From Heterostelium multicystogenum (lineage: Eukaryota > Evosea > Eumycetozoa > Acytosteliales > Acytosteliaceae), in the NCBI GenBank assembly GCA_003667245.1, contig RCNN01000090.1:30811-94810 (forward strand): a DNA stretch of 64,000 nt. The letters run 5' to 3'. Shown one piece after another: positions 1 to 11,598 of the stretch; position 1 is the stretch's first letter; every line of letters starts with the position of its first letter. Position numbers and translations under genes: made by a program. The notes below the pieces were generated by a model that was not told the origin of the DNA, searched no databases, and worked only from the letters and a program-made list of their open reading frames with translations.

Positions 1-1111
1 CTTCAACACTATCTTATTTACTTTTACATCTACACTGTTGCTACTGCTACTGCCGTTGCCATTACTCAACTTTGAAGCGTCTTCCTTTGTGGAATCTGAT
101 ATCGCTGTTGAAGCTGGCATTGCAGCAGTTGTACCTCGATAATCGCGTATTTCAGCAATCACACAACCTTCATAGTAGTGACAACTAACATCATCCAGTA
201 TATCTATTAAGTCGGGTACTAGTTTTCCCTGTCCTATTGAACGAAGAAATTCCCTAGATGTTCTATCATATGGATATATCTTATCCTATATTTGTATTGT
301 AAGCAGAGGTTGACTTGGTTAATCAAAATGTCCTATCTGTAAACCTATCTATTGAACTTCACAATCATGATAAACCTACTCTATTTATATTGTCGAAGCT
401 GTATCCATTTGTATAAAGATTTATAAATATCGATGACTTTAGTGTTGAAACATCGTAACCGACTAGAACCTGCGCAATGTCGTCTATCAATGAAAATCTC
501 TCGCTATACTTTGATTTACCATTTCTCTTCTCTTTGGAGTTACTGCTGATGTCTTGTGTATCCTGCGTAGTTCCACCATTACTATGGTCAGATGTCGCCG
601 ATGCTGAGGTTGTTGTTGTTGTGGATTCTACATTTACAGATGGATCTGAATTCATTTCAATATCCGATGTCATTGTGGCTGTATTATTACTACTACCTGT
701 ACTAGAGTCACCGCCATCAATCTCTACTGCCTTTTGCTCGTCCATCAGATCGAATATACTCTCGTTGCTCTTCACACCATTCATATGATTACCGCTGCTG
801 TTATCAATCTGCATTGTGTTGATATCGTTGTCATGACTGTTGTTGGTACTATCAATATCATTAATTATATCTTCAAAATCTGTATCCAACGTTGATGTCG
901 TGTGCTCTTGTTTTGATTTTTCTATCTGTTGTTCCTGTTGCTTCTGCTGTTGTTGTTGTTGCTCTTGATGATTGTGATGGGTGTTATTTAGATGATCATT
1001 GTCAGTATGATGATTTGATGACTTGTCAGTAGTTAAGATATTGTTAAGATCATCTTGATGATTGTTACTATTCTGATTATTGAGTGTGATTTGGTGATCG
1101 TTGTCATTCAT
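1..1111 (-). CDS. spt20: Spt20-like SAGA complex subunit (3' end beyond window)
   Basis: Transcription coactivator subunit of the SAGA histone acetyltransferase complex; acts in the nucleus. Exon 1 is 380..1111 (ATG at 1111) and exon 2 is 1..285, continuing off the left edge. The 94-nt intron 286..379 has a GTAGGT donor and a TATAG acceptor and is phase 0. The N-terminal ~190 residues are low complexity (Asn, Gln, His, Ser, Thr). The Spt20 domain follows: the segment around SSIFINLYTNGYSF matches the first strand of the family, and exon 2 carries YPYDRTSREFL and the hallmark CHYYEGCVIAEIRDYRG, close to the GCVIAEIRDYR of animal SPT20. The remainder of exon 2 is Ser/Asn-rich. No frameshift is seen. 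Family assignment rests on motif recognition; the C-terminus cannot be judged. Confidence 0.82.
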
Positions 1112-1442
1112 TACAATCTTGTGATTGAATTGATTGAGTGAGTGATGATTGATTGGTTTGATTGCTGGTTTGTTTGCAAAGTGAGTGAATAGCGAAATGT
1201 CAAATTTGACAATTTATTCTAAGAATAGAATAACTATAATAAATAAAATAAAATGAACTGAACTGAATTTGAAATTACACCAAATTTAAAAACCCTAAAC
1301 AACCAGTAGGAAATGCAATTTTGAAAAATTTCAAAAAATAAATGTTCAAAAAATCAATTTAATTAACAATCTAATTAATAAAAGTCGCGCCTACACACCA
1401 AATTTTAGTATATTATTATCATTGTTGTAACTTGGGTTACTT

Positions 1443-1720
1443 TTATTTATTTATTTGGTATAAACATATGTTTAATAATATTTCTACAAGATTAAGATTA
1501 GTTTTATATTTATCCATGAAATCGTCATTATAGGATAGAGGTTCAATAGCGCTCAATACTATGATAGGTGATCCAGTTTGGTGAGATTGTATTGATCTAT
1601 TCGATTTAGATTCTACATTGTTAAACAAAATATATTTCTCTCGTTCCAAATACTTAACTTTGAATAATTAAATAATACTATTTTCTTTTGTTCTGAATGC
1701 AATAAGATCTTTTGTTCCAT
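1443..1720 (-). CDS. Small uncertain ORF, hypothetical, possibly a gene remnant
   Basis: Not recognised. An ATG at 1720 in A-rich context opens a frame beginning MEQKILLHSEQKK. About 25 codons later the plausible reading moves to another frame, which runs to a stop at 1443 and ends LNLVEILLNICLYQINK. The second frame has no ATG of its own. Composition looks protein-like rather than like random A/T sequence (GSPIIVLSAIEPLSYNDDF). If one indel is assumed the product would be about 90 residues with no signal peptide. It lies just beside the hairpin at 1734..1811, so it could also be a fragment carried by or damaged by a mobile element. Could be spurious. Confidence 0.28.
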
Positions 1721-1733
1721 TATTTATTTATCA

Positions 1734-1811
1734 TTCATTTCTATTTTCGGAACCATAGAAATAACTAGTATTATAGTTCATTATTTCTATGGTTCCGAAA
1801 ATAGAAATGAA
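1734..1811. repeat. Perfect 31-bp inverted repeat (hairpin) with 16-nt loop
   Basis: Arms 1734..1764 and 1781..1811 are exact reverse complements across all 31 positions, with the unpaired loop ctagtattatagttca. It is followed by a smaller palindrome (about 1810..1828), an atccttaaggat palindrome and three copies of an attcgaaa motif (about 1850-1935). Such a cluster suggests a MITE-like element or a foldback transcript; there is no coding content. Confidence 0.8.
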
Positions 1812-2186
1812 AGATCGATTGATCTTTCGAATGAAATACAATCCTTAAGGATTCGAAACTCTAAATGATCTTATCAAAATATCCATTGAAATAAAATCAG
1901 GATTCGAAACTCAATTTTAAAGTGGATTCGAAAAAAAATCAAGATCTTTTTGTTTTTTAATAAACAAAACATAATCATTGGGAGCCAGCTTGCTTACATA
2001 TTTTGGTTCTCAGTTCAGGATCTTCCCTCAAAAGAAAACTCATCTCCCGTGTTCAAGAAATTATTTTCAACTAATAGGGATGAGGCAACTATTTAACCAT
2101 TTCCAGTTTCTTTCAATTTAAATCAATCCAAATTATAACTTTCTATAAAATATAAATATAAATATAAATAAATTAAACCAGTAAAA

Positions 2187-2684
2187 ATGAAATTCACATA
2201 TGTTATTATTAGTTTAATTGTCTTCATTGCAACTGTTGCCAATGCTCAGACTTCTTGTAACGCATATTTGTTCTGCACTCAGTCTCAATCGTGTTCCGAT
2301 TGTTTTGCCTTGAACACCTCTGTTTGCTACGAAGGTTCCATCTACCTTAGTCTAACCAACGAATGGACAAAGAATGATAAATCAATTTTGGTTGCTTGTC
2401 TTGACAACGAATGCCAAGTCAGTACCTACACCGACTCAGCTTGCCAAGATCTTGATTTCTATTCAAGTCTCTCTAACACCTGTAATGAATGCTTCGCTCT
2501 CGAGTCTCAACTTACAATGAAGATTCAAGGTGATACAATATATACCCTCGGCAAGGCAAACATTGACAGTGAAGAAGATTCTCAAAAGAATGGAAAGATC
2601 ATCCCATTGAAGGAACACCACAACCAAAGAAATGCCAAGAGAATTATCCATTCATTGGCCACCAAAGAAAGAATTTCTCAATAA
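2187..2684 (+). CDS. Secreted Cys-rich protein, function unknown
   Basis: An intronless gene for 165 residues. Residues 1-20 (MKFTYVIISLIVFIATVANA) are a clear signal peptide with an AxA cleavage site. The mature part begins QTSCNAYLFC and contains about ten cysteines in CxxC-like pairs (SCSDCF, CNECFALES) between residues 24 and 110, implying disulphides. The C-terminal 40 residues are basic and lack cysteines. The start lies in A-rich context (ccagtaaaaATG) behind a TATA-like run (tataaaatataaatata, from about 2144). The family is not recognised. It resembles the many small secreted Cys-rich proteins of dictyostelids, which are often stage-specific, but no function can be assigned. Confidence 0.75.
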   Translation: MKFTYVIISLIVFIATVANAQTSCNAYLFCTQSQSCSDCFALNTSVCYEGSIYLSLTNEWTKNDKSILVACLDNECQVSTYTDSACQDLDFYSSLSNTCNECFALESQLTMKIQGDTIYTLGKANIDSEEDSQKNGKIIPLKEHHNQRNAKRIIHSLATKERISQ

Positions 2685-2791
2685 ATAAATTAATTTGTTT
2701 CCATAGTTATGGAAAACCATGGTTGGTTAACTTCTTGAGTCCTATGTCATAATAAAATTTGTATAGTATGGGTAATAGTTTAATAGAAATG

Positions 2792-2845
2792 TATATTATA
2801 TTATATTATATTATATTATATTATATTATATTATATTATATTATA
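2792..2845. repeat. Pentanucleotide microsatellite (TATTA)n
   Basis: About eleven tandem copies of ATATT/TATTA between the convergent 3' ends of the secreted-protein gene and the Kelch gene. It is a simple repeat without other content. Confidence 0.9.
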
Positions 2846-2877
2846 GGTTGTTATTATTGTTCATTGATTATTGAATT

Positions 2878-5800
2878 TTAATTAATATCTATGGATACAA
2901 ATACCAATGCATTACCTTCTCTTGCTTCGTTCATTGGTTGCTGGTATTCCCATGTGTTCTTTTGTATATCGTATTTGTGGACATCGCTTAGCACCTCTGA
3001 GAAGTAGCCTCCTACGACATAGATTGAGTTGTTGCCATCGTAAACAACTGAGTTTCGAACGTCTACTGGCTTGAACATATCGGCTAGAGTCTCCCATTGC
3101 CCAGTGTCAACATTGAGTCTGTCCAGGGAGTTTGATATCTTTCTTGAGCCGTATGAGCCACCCAGTACGTATATGTTGCCTTTGCCATCATGGACTGCAC
3201 CAGGACCGTCTCGCTGCTTGTTCATCTTGTGGTACTTACTCCAGCGGTCTTTGGCAACATCGTAGACTTCGATGAGATCGAGAGCCTTTCCATTGAATCC
3301 ACCAATTGCATAGATATATCCAGTTCCACGTGCATCATACACTGCGGACAAGTCACTTCTTGGAGTGCGCATTTGCGCCATCGTTTGGTACTCCATGGTG
3401 ACAGTGTCGAATCGGTCGAGTTGTCCAGAGAACCAGGTTTCCTTACCACCGACAATATAGATATAACGACGTCCGTCAAAGATGGTAGCGTAACGACTTC
3501 GTTGTTTGGGCATGTCCTTTATCTTTTCCCAGGTATCAGTGAGTATATTATATCTTTCTGCAGTCTTTTCAACGGTGATTCCATTCTTTGACTCGCCACC
3601 CAAACACATAGATATACTTGCCACCATCAAAAACTGCTGAAATTCTATTTCTATAGCATTTCATGCTGGAAACAAATGTCCATTTGTTTTGCGCAATGGA
3701 ATATCGCTCAACTGATGGTTTATTCGGTCCACCAATTGCATAAATATATTTTAATGTACATTTATATGGTATATTTGATATTTTCAATAAATTAAAATTA
3801 TATATATTATTATTATTGTTACTATTATTATTATTATTATTGTTACTACTATTATTATTATTATTGCTGCTGTTGTTGTTATTGTTATTGTTATTGATGC
3901 TGTTATATAACATTGGTGAATTTGAAGTACTACTATTTCCACTATTACTATTACTACTGCTATTACTATTGCTACTGTTTATTATTGGTGAACTGGAAGT
4001 ACTGTTATTTCCAGGTTTTGATTTGTTTATATTGTTGTTGCTATTATTATTCTTTAACTGATTACTATTTTGGTTTTGGAAATTGAAATTCCAGGTGATA
4101 AATTCATTTGGAATTAAAGCAACTTCATTCACCATTTTAAATAGCTCAATATAGTGGATCTTTTGGTTATTGGACTCGATTATATTGGTACCACTTGGTT
4201 GTAATAATTTGGAGACTGCTCTTCTTCGTTCGCTGTCTATTTCACCGAGCAGTCTGGTAATCTTTTCCTTTTTGATGTTGATCAGTGAGATATAGTCAAG
4301 ATAGTCAGAGTCGATTTGATGATATGCCTCTTCCAGAAGCATTATCATCTCTTGCTTCAGTCGGAGCTTGGTATCCTCCACCATGCTCTTCTGATATTGG
4401 AGACCATCTACTATTTCATTCTCAACCTCGAGGTAGCTCTTAAGATGAATGAGTGAGTTGTGGAGTGCATTGTTTTCTTCATTGTTCCTCTTGAGAATAT
4501 CCACAAAGGATTGTACATGATGTGATTGATGTATCTCCATCTTAGTAATACACAATTCACACAATGATTTCTGGCACTCATTACTGAAACAGTAGTATCT
4601 ATACTCCTGATTGTGAATTGGGCATTTCATTTCTCCAGTATTTAAATTTAATGTTGATGTGTGAGGTGGTATATAATTGGAGATATTACTATTATATATT
4701 GGCTGAATAGGTTGTGATTGTGATTGAATTGATTGTGATTGTTGGTGTTGTAAGTGTTGTAATTGTTGCATTTGCATTTGAAACTGGATTTGTTGTAGTT
4801 GATGCATTTGTTGTTGTTGTTGATGTTGATTTTGTTGTTGTTGTTGATGCTGTTGTTGTTGATTTTGGAACATTTGTTGTCTTTGGTTTTGATGTGAGTT
4901 TTGGTGTAGATTTTGATGATGTTGTTGATTGTGGTTTTGGTAATGTTGGTTTGATTGAAAATTATTATTTAAATGTTGATTGTTATATTTCCAATAACCT
5001 CCAGAATTGTTTATACTGGAGTTGTTATTGTTATTATTTTGATAAGTTGATTGGTTAAAATGTTGTTGATTTTGTTGTTGTTGCTCATGATGAAGTTGTT
5101 GTAGTTGTTGTTGTAGAAGTTGCTGCTGAACAACAGAATTTGGAAAGTATTGGGACTGGGGCTGGTTCATTTGAGATAAAGAACTGTCGGAAATATTTTG
5201 AAGTCCTCCCGATGACCTTCGGCTGTGGCTAGCACTACTACCAGGACTTCCCATTGAACTAATCAAAGGGGATTTACTTTCATTGTGCTTGGAGTTATTG
5301 GTGTTAATAACAATTGGTTTGGAGGGTTTTCCATAGGCGGATAAACTATGTGAAAGAATATCAGAAGCGGGTGAAGATGATCTATTTTGATAGAGATGTG
5401 AATTAAGTGTTGAGCTATTATTATTATTAATACTACTGCTATTATTATTCATGGAATGCTGTTGCATGAGGGTTGGTCGTACTGGAAGGGGAGGTGAGGT
5501 GTGAGGTGATAATGGAATAGGAGGAGTAGGAGATGCGGAGTTATTGGAAGGATGCAAAAGTGATGGAGAGCTAGCACCTCCATTTCTCATACGTTGTCGA
5601 TACTCTTCGACTAGATGGTGAAGCTTTTCATCAAGAAAAGCCTCGTTTGATTGAGTTTTTGATTTGCATATCATGCATTGGTAGTGCATGGTATCGGGTA
5701 AATCTACTCGAGCAAGACTGAGATCTATACAATCGGAGCAAAAAGAATGGTAGCATTTCAGGGTTCTTGGATTAGATAGTATCCCTTTGCAGACATAACA

Positions 5801-6055
5801 AATAAATAAATGTGTATTACTATTGATACTCTGACTGGGAGATGATTGTGGTGGAAGAGAATTGGATGAGTTGGAGTTTCGTCCATTTAAATTTAGGAAG
5901 CTGGAAGATGGAGAACTGTGATTACTGAGACTATTTCCATTCGAACTCGAACTACTACTGCCTATGCTGCTGCTACTATTACTATTACTGTTGACTATGG
6001 AGCTACCTCCAATACCACCGGAGCTGGACAAAGGGTTGGAATTCTTATCTTCCAT
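2878..6055 (-). CDS. RING / B-box / Kelch-repeat protein (TRIM-like), one frameshift
   Basis: Probable ubiquitin ligase-type adaptor. In order: a Ser-rich N-terminus; a RING-like finger (CYVCKGILSNPRTLKCYHSF..CSDC..CMIC); a long Gln/His/Asn tract; a B-box (CPIHNQEYRYYCFSNECQKS..CELC..H..H); a coiled coil (about YLEVENEIVDGLQYQKSMVE onward); Asn/Ser repeats; and then Kelch repeats with GGK, GGFNG, GGSYG and GGYFS turns to the stop at 2878. The frame breaks at the CCC run 3599-3601: the first frame ends shortly after KYIYVFG, while the Kelch frame resumes at GGESKNG, so a single base restores one protein. The first ATG is at 6055. The frame is open upstream to about 6166 without an ATG and has an acceptor-like TTCAG, so a 5' exon is possible. 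The TRIM-like order with Kelch repeats as the substrate-binding part is inference. Confidence 0.8.
3816..4061. repeat. Trinucleotide-rich Asn/Ser coding tract
   Basis: An (ATT/GTT/ACT)n-type run inside the Kelch gene that encodes poly-Asn and Ser on the minus strand. Such amino-acid repeats are typical of dictyostelid proteins. The open frame on the opposite strand (poly-Leu) is a shadow. Confidence 0.8.
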
Positions 6056-7954
6056 CTTGGGCTCACCAAACAAAGAATAGGAGGAATGTAGTGTGGGGGT
6101 GGAGTAGGGGGAGTTGGTGGAAGGGAAGTGGTAGGGATAATGATTGACTGACAAAGAAACTGAATCAAATCAAAACCAAAATAAATTGGTTGTTGAAATA
6201 GAGGTTGGTTTGATTAGATTAGGTAGTTTTCTTTAGGTTTAGTTTAAAATGATTTGGTGATAAATAAATAATTTAAATTTAAAAAAAATAAATTAAAAAT
6301 CAACAACAACCAAAAAATGAATGCAAAGTGATTCTGGTTTCAGTTCTGCTAGGTCAGTGTTACTCCGATAATTCCTTTTTGTGTGTGAGTTGTAATTTTT
6401 TGATTGTGCGGCTGATGGTCCTCTTTTCAAAAATTTTAGTTTTTTTTTTTGTTTTTTTCTTTTTTGGAAAGGGGGATGATGTATAAATAGCCGGAAGGAG
6501 CGGAATTTAAAAATTAGTTCACAAACTTTGGCTGCAATAATAATAATTTGAATATTTGCACTTGGTATAAACTGATATGACTTTTAAATATAATAATAAG
6601 AATAATAGTTTTAATAATTCAATACCACTAAAATAACCAAACTCCTGTTTTAAATAATATAATATGGTTAATAAATTTAATTAAATTTTAACTAGTTAAA
6701 ATTAAGAATTCTCTGTACATAGAGTCACGATTATTATATTTATCTTATGAGGAAATTTGAATAGATAGAAACTGATTGTTTGAGAGACTTTAACTATTTA
6801 AACTCCATGTATCATTGTTTCTAAAGATAGATGAGAAATGAAAGAAATAATGATAGAAAACAGAAAGAAATCTAATATCTACTTTTAATTTGATTAAATT
6901 AAAATGCTATTTGAAGATTGGTTTCCTATCAATAATAAGCTATGGTTGGCTGCAATAAAAATGGTTTGAGTAATACTGATAAATAATATTATAATTATTA
7001 ATATATTCGTTTTGAGTTAAATTTAATTATTTTATATGAAACTAATATTATTATTTATAAATTATTATTTGCTTAGTCTATCGTAAATTAGTAATTAAAT
7101 ATCACTCCTATATGAGTGAAATTGCAAATGATAAAATCAAATGCACCATAGGAACTATAAAGGCACTGATAGATAATTATCAAAATGAAATTTAAAACTT
7201 TAACAAATCTAGCTTGCTCTTCAGGTGCCTCTAGTATGAGTATAGAGGGCTGAATTGCAAAAAAAATAATGGTATCAAGAATAGAGTGAATGTTCTACAA
7301 AATAATGCCCACCGATAATCAAACCAGAAAACACCACCAATAATTATCGAAGTTGCTTGAACAACAATAACAAAACGTAAAGGGAGGAGAAACAGTAGAG
7401 TATGAAATTGGATTCCTTATTGTTCTAACGTTTTTGTTTTGACATACCATTTTACAACACTTGGGATGTTATACTTATCAAACAACATCGAAGTGGCAAA
7501 CAAACAACACAACAGTTGCTATTAAAACCTCATTGAAGGCAGGTGGTGCTGAATTCTCCTAATCAGTGAGCAGAATTGTCATTATCTAATTGGAACTTAG
7601 AACACATGTGAAAAAATGTTGTTAGTAAACGGTGCCCCAAATGCAGAGTACCACTCAATCATTAAAAATCGTCTGGTGGAATTGTTCTTTCCAAAGAAGG
7701 ATTAAAATGTTTGTTTTTTTTGATTACCGCATTTTTATTAAACTACCTATTCCGATAAAACTTGGAAAAAACTAAAAAAAAAATCAAAATAAAATAAAAT
7801 TTACAAAAATGTGCAATAAAATGAGTGCAATCAATCAATTAGTTCTTCGCACGAAAATTCATCAGATTTTTTTTTGCAAATAAAATATATTTATTTAAAT
7901 ATCTTTTTTTATTAGATATATTATCTCCGTTATTCTTCACTATGAATAACTTTG

Positions 7955-7988
<34 letters not shown>

Positions 7989-8474
7989 TAAGCTAATACA
8001 CAAATTTATCTTGATTTGTTTTTTTTTTTTGTTTCATAGTAATAACTCACCTAAGAATATACTTAGAAAAAGTGAGGCATTCTTTGATATAATGAATTAT
8101 AATAAAGTTATCTAAAATTGATGGATTTGTTATTTGATCACTTAAACATAGTTGAGCTTTAATCAAAATTGGAATCAAGACATTAAATGAACCAGTCATT
8201 CATGAGTTTTGCAATCCTGGTGACAATGAAAATTTCGAACCAGTTATTATTAATTTCTGTGCGAATTAAAAACAAAAGATATATTTATTCATTGATCTAT
8301 ATGTATCATTAGTTGCGTATTTATCTCAATTGAGCAAGTTAGTTAGTTGAGCAACTAAGTGTAGATGTAAAAATAATTAACTATAGTACCAAAGATCAAT
8401 CATTATTCAATCAATCAACCAATCTATTTATTATATACTCAAATGATCATTAAAACGAACATTCTATAGAAGTA
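6056..8474. other. Intergenic region with possible decayed zinc-finger fragment
   Basis: About 2.4 kb between divergent genes. It is mostly A/T with poly-T runs (6430-6465). 7955..7987 is an (ATCA)n microsatellite. About 7100-7720 has a more balanced composition, and short frames there look gene-derived: near 7627-7665 one frame reads SKRCPKCRVPLNH and another reads NGAPNAEYHSIIKNRLVEL. No intact gene can be built. TATA-like A/T runs before 8475 would serve the Rab gene. Confidence 0.5.
7955..7987. repeat. Tetranucleotide microsatellite (ATCA)n
   Basis: About eight tandem copies of atca in intergenic DNA upstream of the Rab gene. Confidence 0.9.
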
Positions 8475-9355
8475 ATGGCAAATCTTAATAATGAACAACA
8501 AAACACCAATGATGGTGACCTACCCCAAGATGATCTCTCTTTAAAGATATTGGTAATTGGCGAAGCTGCATGCGGTAAAACCAGTATCATTCATAAGTAT
8601 TGTCTAAATAGATTTGAACCAAAATATAAAGTAACAGTAAGTAAATACTATATCATAAGAATGATTTTGTTTTTTTGCTAATGATGATGATGATGATTGG
8701 CAGATGGGCTTAGACTTCTTCCTAAAAAGATAGAGGTCGATGGAAACTCTATCAACTTGGCGTTGTGGGATGTCGCCGGACAAGAAAGATTCCACCATAT
8801 GATTAGAGTATGTTATTTCTTTCCATCAATATTGGAAGCCAATGTCAAATCAGTCTCTTACTAACCACTCACAGTCTTACTTTAAAAATGCCAACGGTGC
8901 AATTATTGTATTCGATCTTACCCGTATATACCATACACTAAACTCTGCATCCAAGTGGAAAATACAACTAGACGTATGCTTTCCAGACGATAATCCAATC
9001 CCATGTATTCTTTTAGCCAACAAGGTAAGCTTTGACTAAAGAAACCAACTTAGATTAGTTTCAGTTGCTAACAAATGCCTTAATCCAGAGCGATTTGTTT
9101 AATACAGATGATGCTGATATTAAAAAGCAATTGGATGAATTCATCGCAGAGAATGGTATCAAACAGTGGTTCTTTACGTCAGCAAAGGAAGGCTTAGGTA
9201 TTGAGCAAGCCATGGAGTATATGGCAAGAGTAATATTGGAATCAAATAATCAAAACTCCCAAGCAGACAACGGATCATTTCAAATTACAGCGTCCAATGC
9301 AAATCAAGCAGCGAACAATAATAATAACAATACAAAGTCTAAAAAGTGCTGCTAA
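8475..9355 (+). CDS. Rab32-like small GTPase, four exons, one indel
   Basis: Membrane-trafficking GTPase. Exons: 8475..8636, 8704..8807, 8875..9024, 9089..9355, all phase 0 with GTAAGT/GTATGT donors. Motifs: P-loop GEAACGKTS, switch II WDVAGQERF, guanine-binding LANKSD and SAKEG. The C-terminus is KKCC, a double-Cys geranylgeranylation signal after an Asn-rich tail. The Ala in W-D-V-A-G-Q (most Rabs have Thr), GLDFFLK and the LANK motif are characteristic of the Rab32/38 subfamily, which acts on phagosomes, lysosome-related organelles and mitochondria. In exon 2 the run of five A at 8724-8728 puts MGLDFFLK out of frame with KIEVDGNSINLALWDV; six A would join them. The gene is otherwise intact, so a sequencing deletion is likelier than decay. 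The N-terminus has a 24-residue Asn/Gln/Asp extension. Confidence 0.85.
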
Positions 9356-9817
9356 TTGGTTAGTGTACAAACATCGAAGCAGATCAACACCTTGCATGCA
9401 GCTACTAAAGATTAGCACCAGCCAAACTCTGTTTTGCATTCATCAAATCTAATTAGAAGAGATTCGACCACCAACCAACGACTAGATGCTTTATTGAACA
9501 TTCATTAGACAACAAACGACGGTATATAGAATAATCTTTTCTGCGAAACGTCTATCTTTTAGTTTAGGGATTCAATACCTGAACCAACCACGCATAAGAG
9601 GCGTCTAAAATGTCAAGTAATGTGGTATCTCAACATCACCAACACCATTAACATCACCAACGCAACACATTTGGATAATATATAAAAAGCACATAATGGC
9701 GCGACACTGTGTAAATATTAAAATAAATTAATTTATCGATACATATTAAAAAACATATCAATTATGCAATATAATATTATAAAAAAAGAAGTTATTATTA
9801 TTATTGTTATTTAAAGA
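9356..9817. other. Intergenic, nothing recognised
   Basis: 3' UTR of the Rab gene followed by A/T-rich sequence before the SDR start. It has a short CA-rich stretch at about 9630-9680 (caacaccattaacatcacc). No ORF or RNA gene is supported. Confidence 0.5.
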
Positions 9818-10934
9818 ATGCAAAAATCTAACTTTATTAAGGCATTGGATAATGACCCTACAAATGACAGTGCTATTGTAAATAATAATGTAGGTGGTAA
9901 TAGTAGTGGTCAGTTTAACTTGTTTGATATTAAAGGAAAAGTTGCATTGGTGTCTGGTGGTGGCAGTGGAATTGGACTAGGCATCTCTGCTGCATTGGTA
10001 AAACATAGTGCAAAGGTGTATGTTTGTTCACGTGATTTCAAGAAATGCCAAGAAACAGCAAAGCAGCTTACAAATGTAGGACCAGGAGTTTGCATTCCAA
10101 TTGCTGCCGATATCTCAAAGATAGATCAATGTAAAAAGTAATGCATACATATCATTAACCAACAGTAAATAATAATAACTGTTGTCTTGCAACTACTAAC
10201 TAGAAGGTTCCTTCTATCATTAGGGTTGCTGATGAAATTGCTAAAAATGAGACACATCTAGATATTTTATGTAGGTTATGATTATTGAGAATGAACATGA
10301 TCATGTTCTGAAAACATTGTTATTAATATTGTAATACCACCCTTGGCCTAGTTAACAATAGTGGTTGTAATTGGGCTGCAGAGATCGAAGAGTTCCCAGA
10401 CAGTGGTTGGGATAAAGTTATGAATTTGAATGTAAAAGCTGTTTTCAATCTTACTGTGGCATGTCTCCCACTGTTGAGGGTAAAGGCTACCAATGGTGAT
10501 CCTAGCAGAGTTATCAACATTGGATCGATCGATGGAATTCGTATCCCCTCACTCGATACCTACTCATATTCTGCAAGCAAAGCAGCAGTTCACCAGCTCA
10601 CCAAGACACTGGCCAACCGTCTGGCACACGAAAATATCACTGTCAATGCAATCGCAGCAGGACCATTCATGAGCAAAATGACTAAAGTCACATTTGAAAA
10701 GTTCCATGATGTAAGTATATGATTGCCTGACAACTGTTACTCAATCATAGGCTAACCTTCACCTCAAACTCAACCAATAAATAGGCAGTAACAGGTAGTG
10801 TCGCTCTTGGACGACTTGGAGACAACGACGATCTCGAAGGTATAACTATTTTCCTCAGCTCAAAGGCCAGCAAATATATAACTGGTGCCATTATCCCACT
10901 GGATGGAGGAGTGCTAATTAAAGCCCAGCTCTAA
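9818..10934 (+). CDS. Short-chain dehydrogenase/reductase (SDR), RhlG-like
   Basis: NAD(P)-dependent oxidoreductase of the classical SDR family. Exons: 9818..10137, 10224..10270, 10352..10710, 10785..10934; phases match at each join. The protein has about 290 residues. After a 35-residue Asn-rich lead, the Rossmann motif is SGGGSGIGLG (TGxxxGxG with Ser for Thr). The joins give DILFNNSG (NNAG motif variant), NIGSIDG supplies the catalytic Ser, and YSYSASKAAV supplies Tyr and Lys. NAIAAGPF and IIPLDGG are the usual C-terminal motifs. The run EEFPDSGWDKVMNLNV and INIGSIDG are typical of the RhlG/3-oxoacyl reductase-like group, often cytosolic or mitochondrial. Substrate unknown. Exon 2 is only 47 nt. 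No frameshift. Confidence 0.88.
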
Positions 10935-11598
10935 GCAGAACTGTATCCATATAAATGTGAAAATACCTACTTGTACAATCAAAATAGATCTATCAACAAA
11001 AATGATAGACCACTAATGATAAATCAGAAAGTCACGTGATTAGAATTCACATCTCGAACCAACTTCACGCCTTAAATCTCATGCAACATGATTTAACAAT
11101 AAATCTCAACCCATCCATTCCATATTATGAACAAGTCTAAACTCACGCACTTGAGATTAAAACTTCCCTCCACTTGAAAATTTGACCCAGTTGTGTGTGA
11201 CAACATTCCACCTTAGTTTGTTTGGCGCTCAAATTTGAATTTTTACCAATGACTGTTAACATATGCCAAGCTTGTATCAGTTGGATGCAAGAGGTAAAAT
11301 AGGAGTTGCAAGAAAACACACAAACAAACTATTAGCATTTTATTTTAATAACAATAGCATAACAATATAATATACAACTTCTTCTACTTCTTTGTACATA
11401 GTAAACTTTAAATTGGATCAATAGCATAACATTGCATTCATTATCCAAATCAACCAATCATTCAAACAACCAATTCAATAAACACTCAGTATTAATACAT
11501 CAATCAAATAATACTTTATTACTTATACTATTCTATAATAATATACTACTTTTCTTATAATAATAATCATATAATACTAAACTAAAAACAAAGAAAGA
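10935..11598. other. Intergenic; promoter of cks1
   Basis: About 660 nt of A/T- and CA-rich sequence without an ORF. The last 250 nt are strongly A/T with CAATCAA repeats and lead into the cks1 start in A-rich context. Confidence 0.45.

Noticed and set aside
477..788. Plus-strand frame opposite Spt20 exon 1
   Set aside because: Lies entirely within the coding exon of a recognised gene; composition is a reverse reading of Ser/Thr/Asp codons.
3816..5058. Poly-Leu and Val-rich plus-strand frames opposite the Kelch gene
   Set aside because: Antisense of poly-Asn/Ser and poly-Gln coding tracts; no signal or domain.
7955..7987. CRISPR-like tandem repeat
   Set aside because: Four-base microsatellite without spacers; no CRISPR array anywhere in this eukaryotic window.
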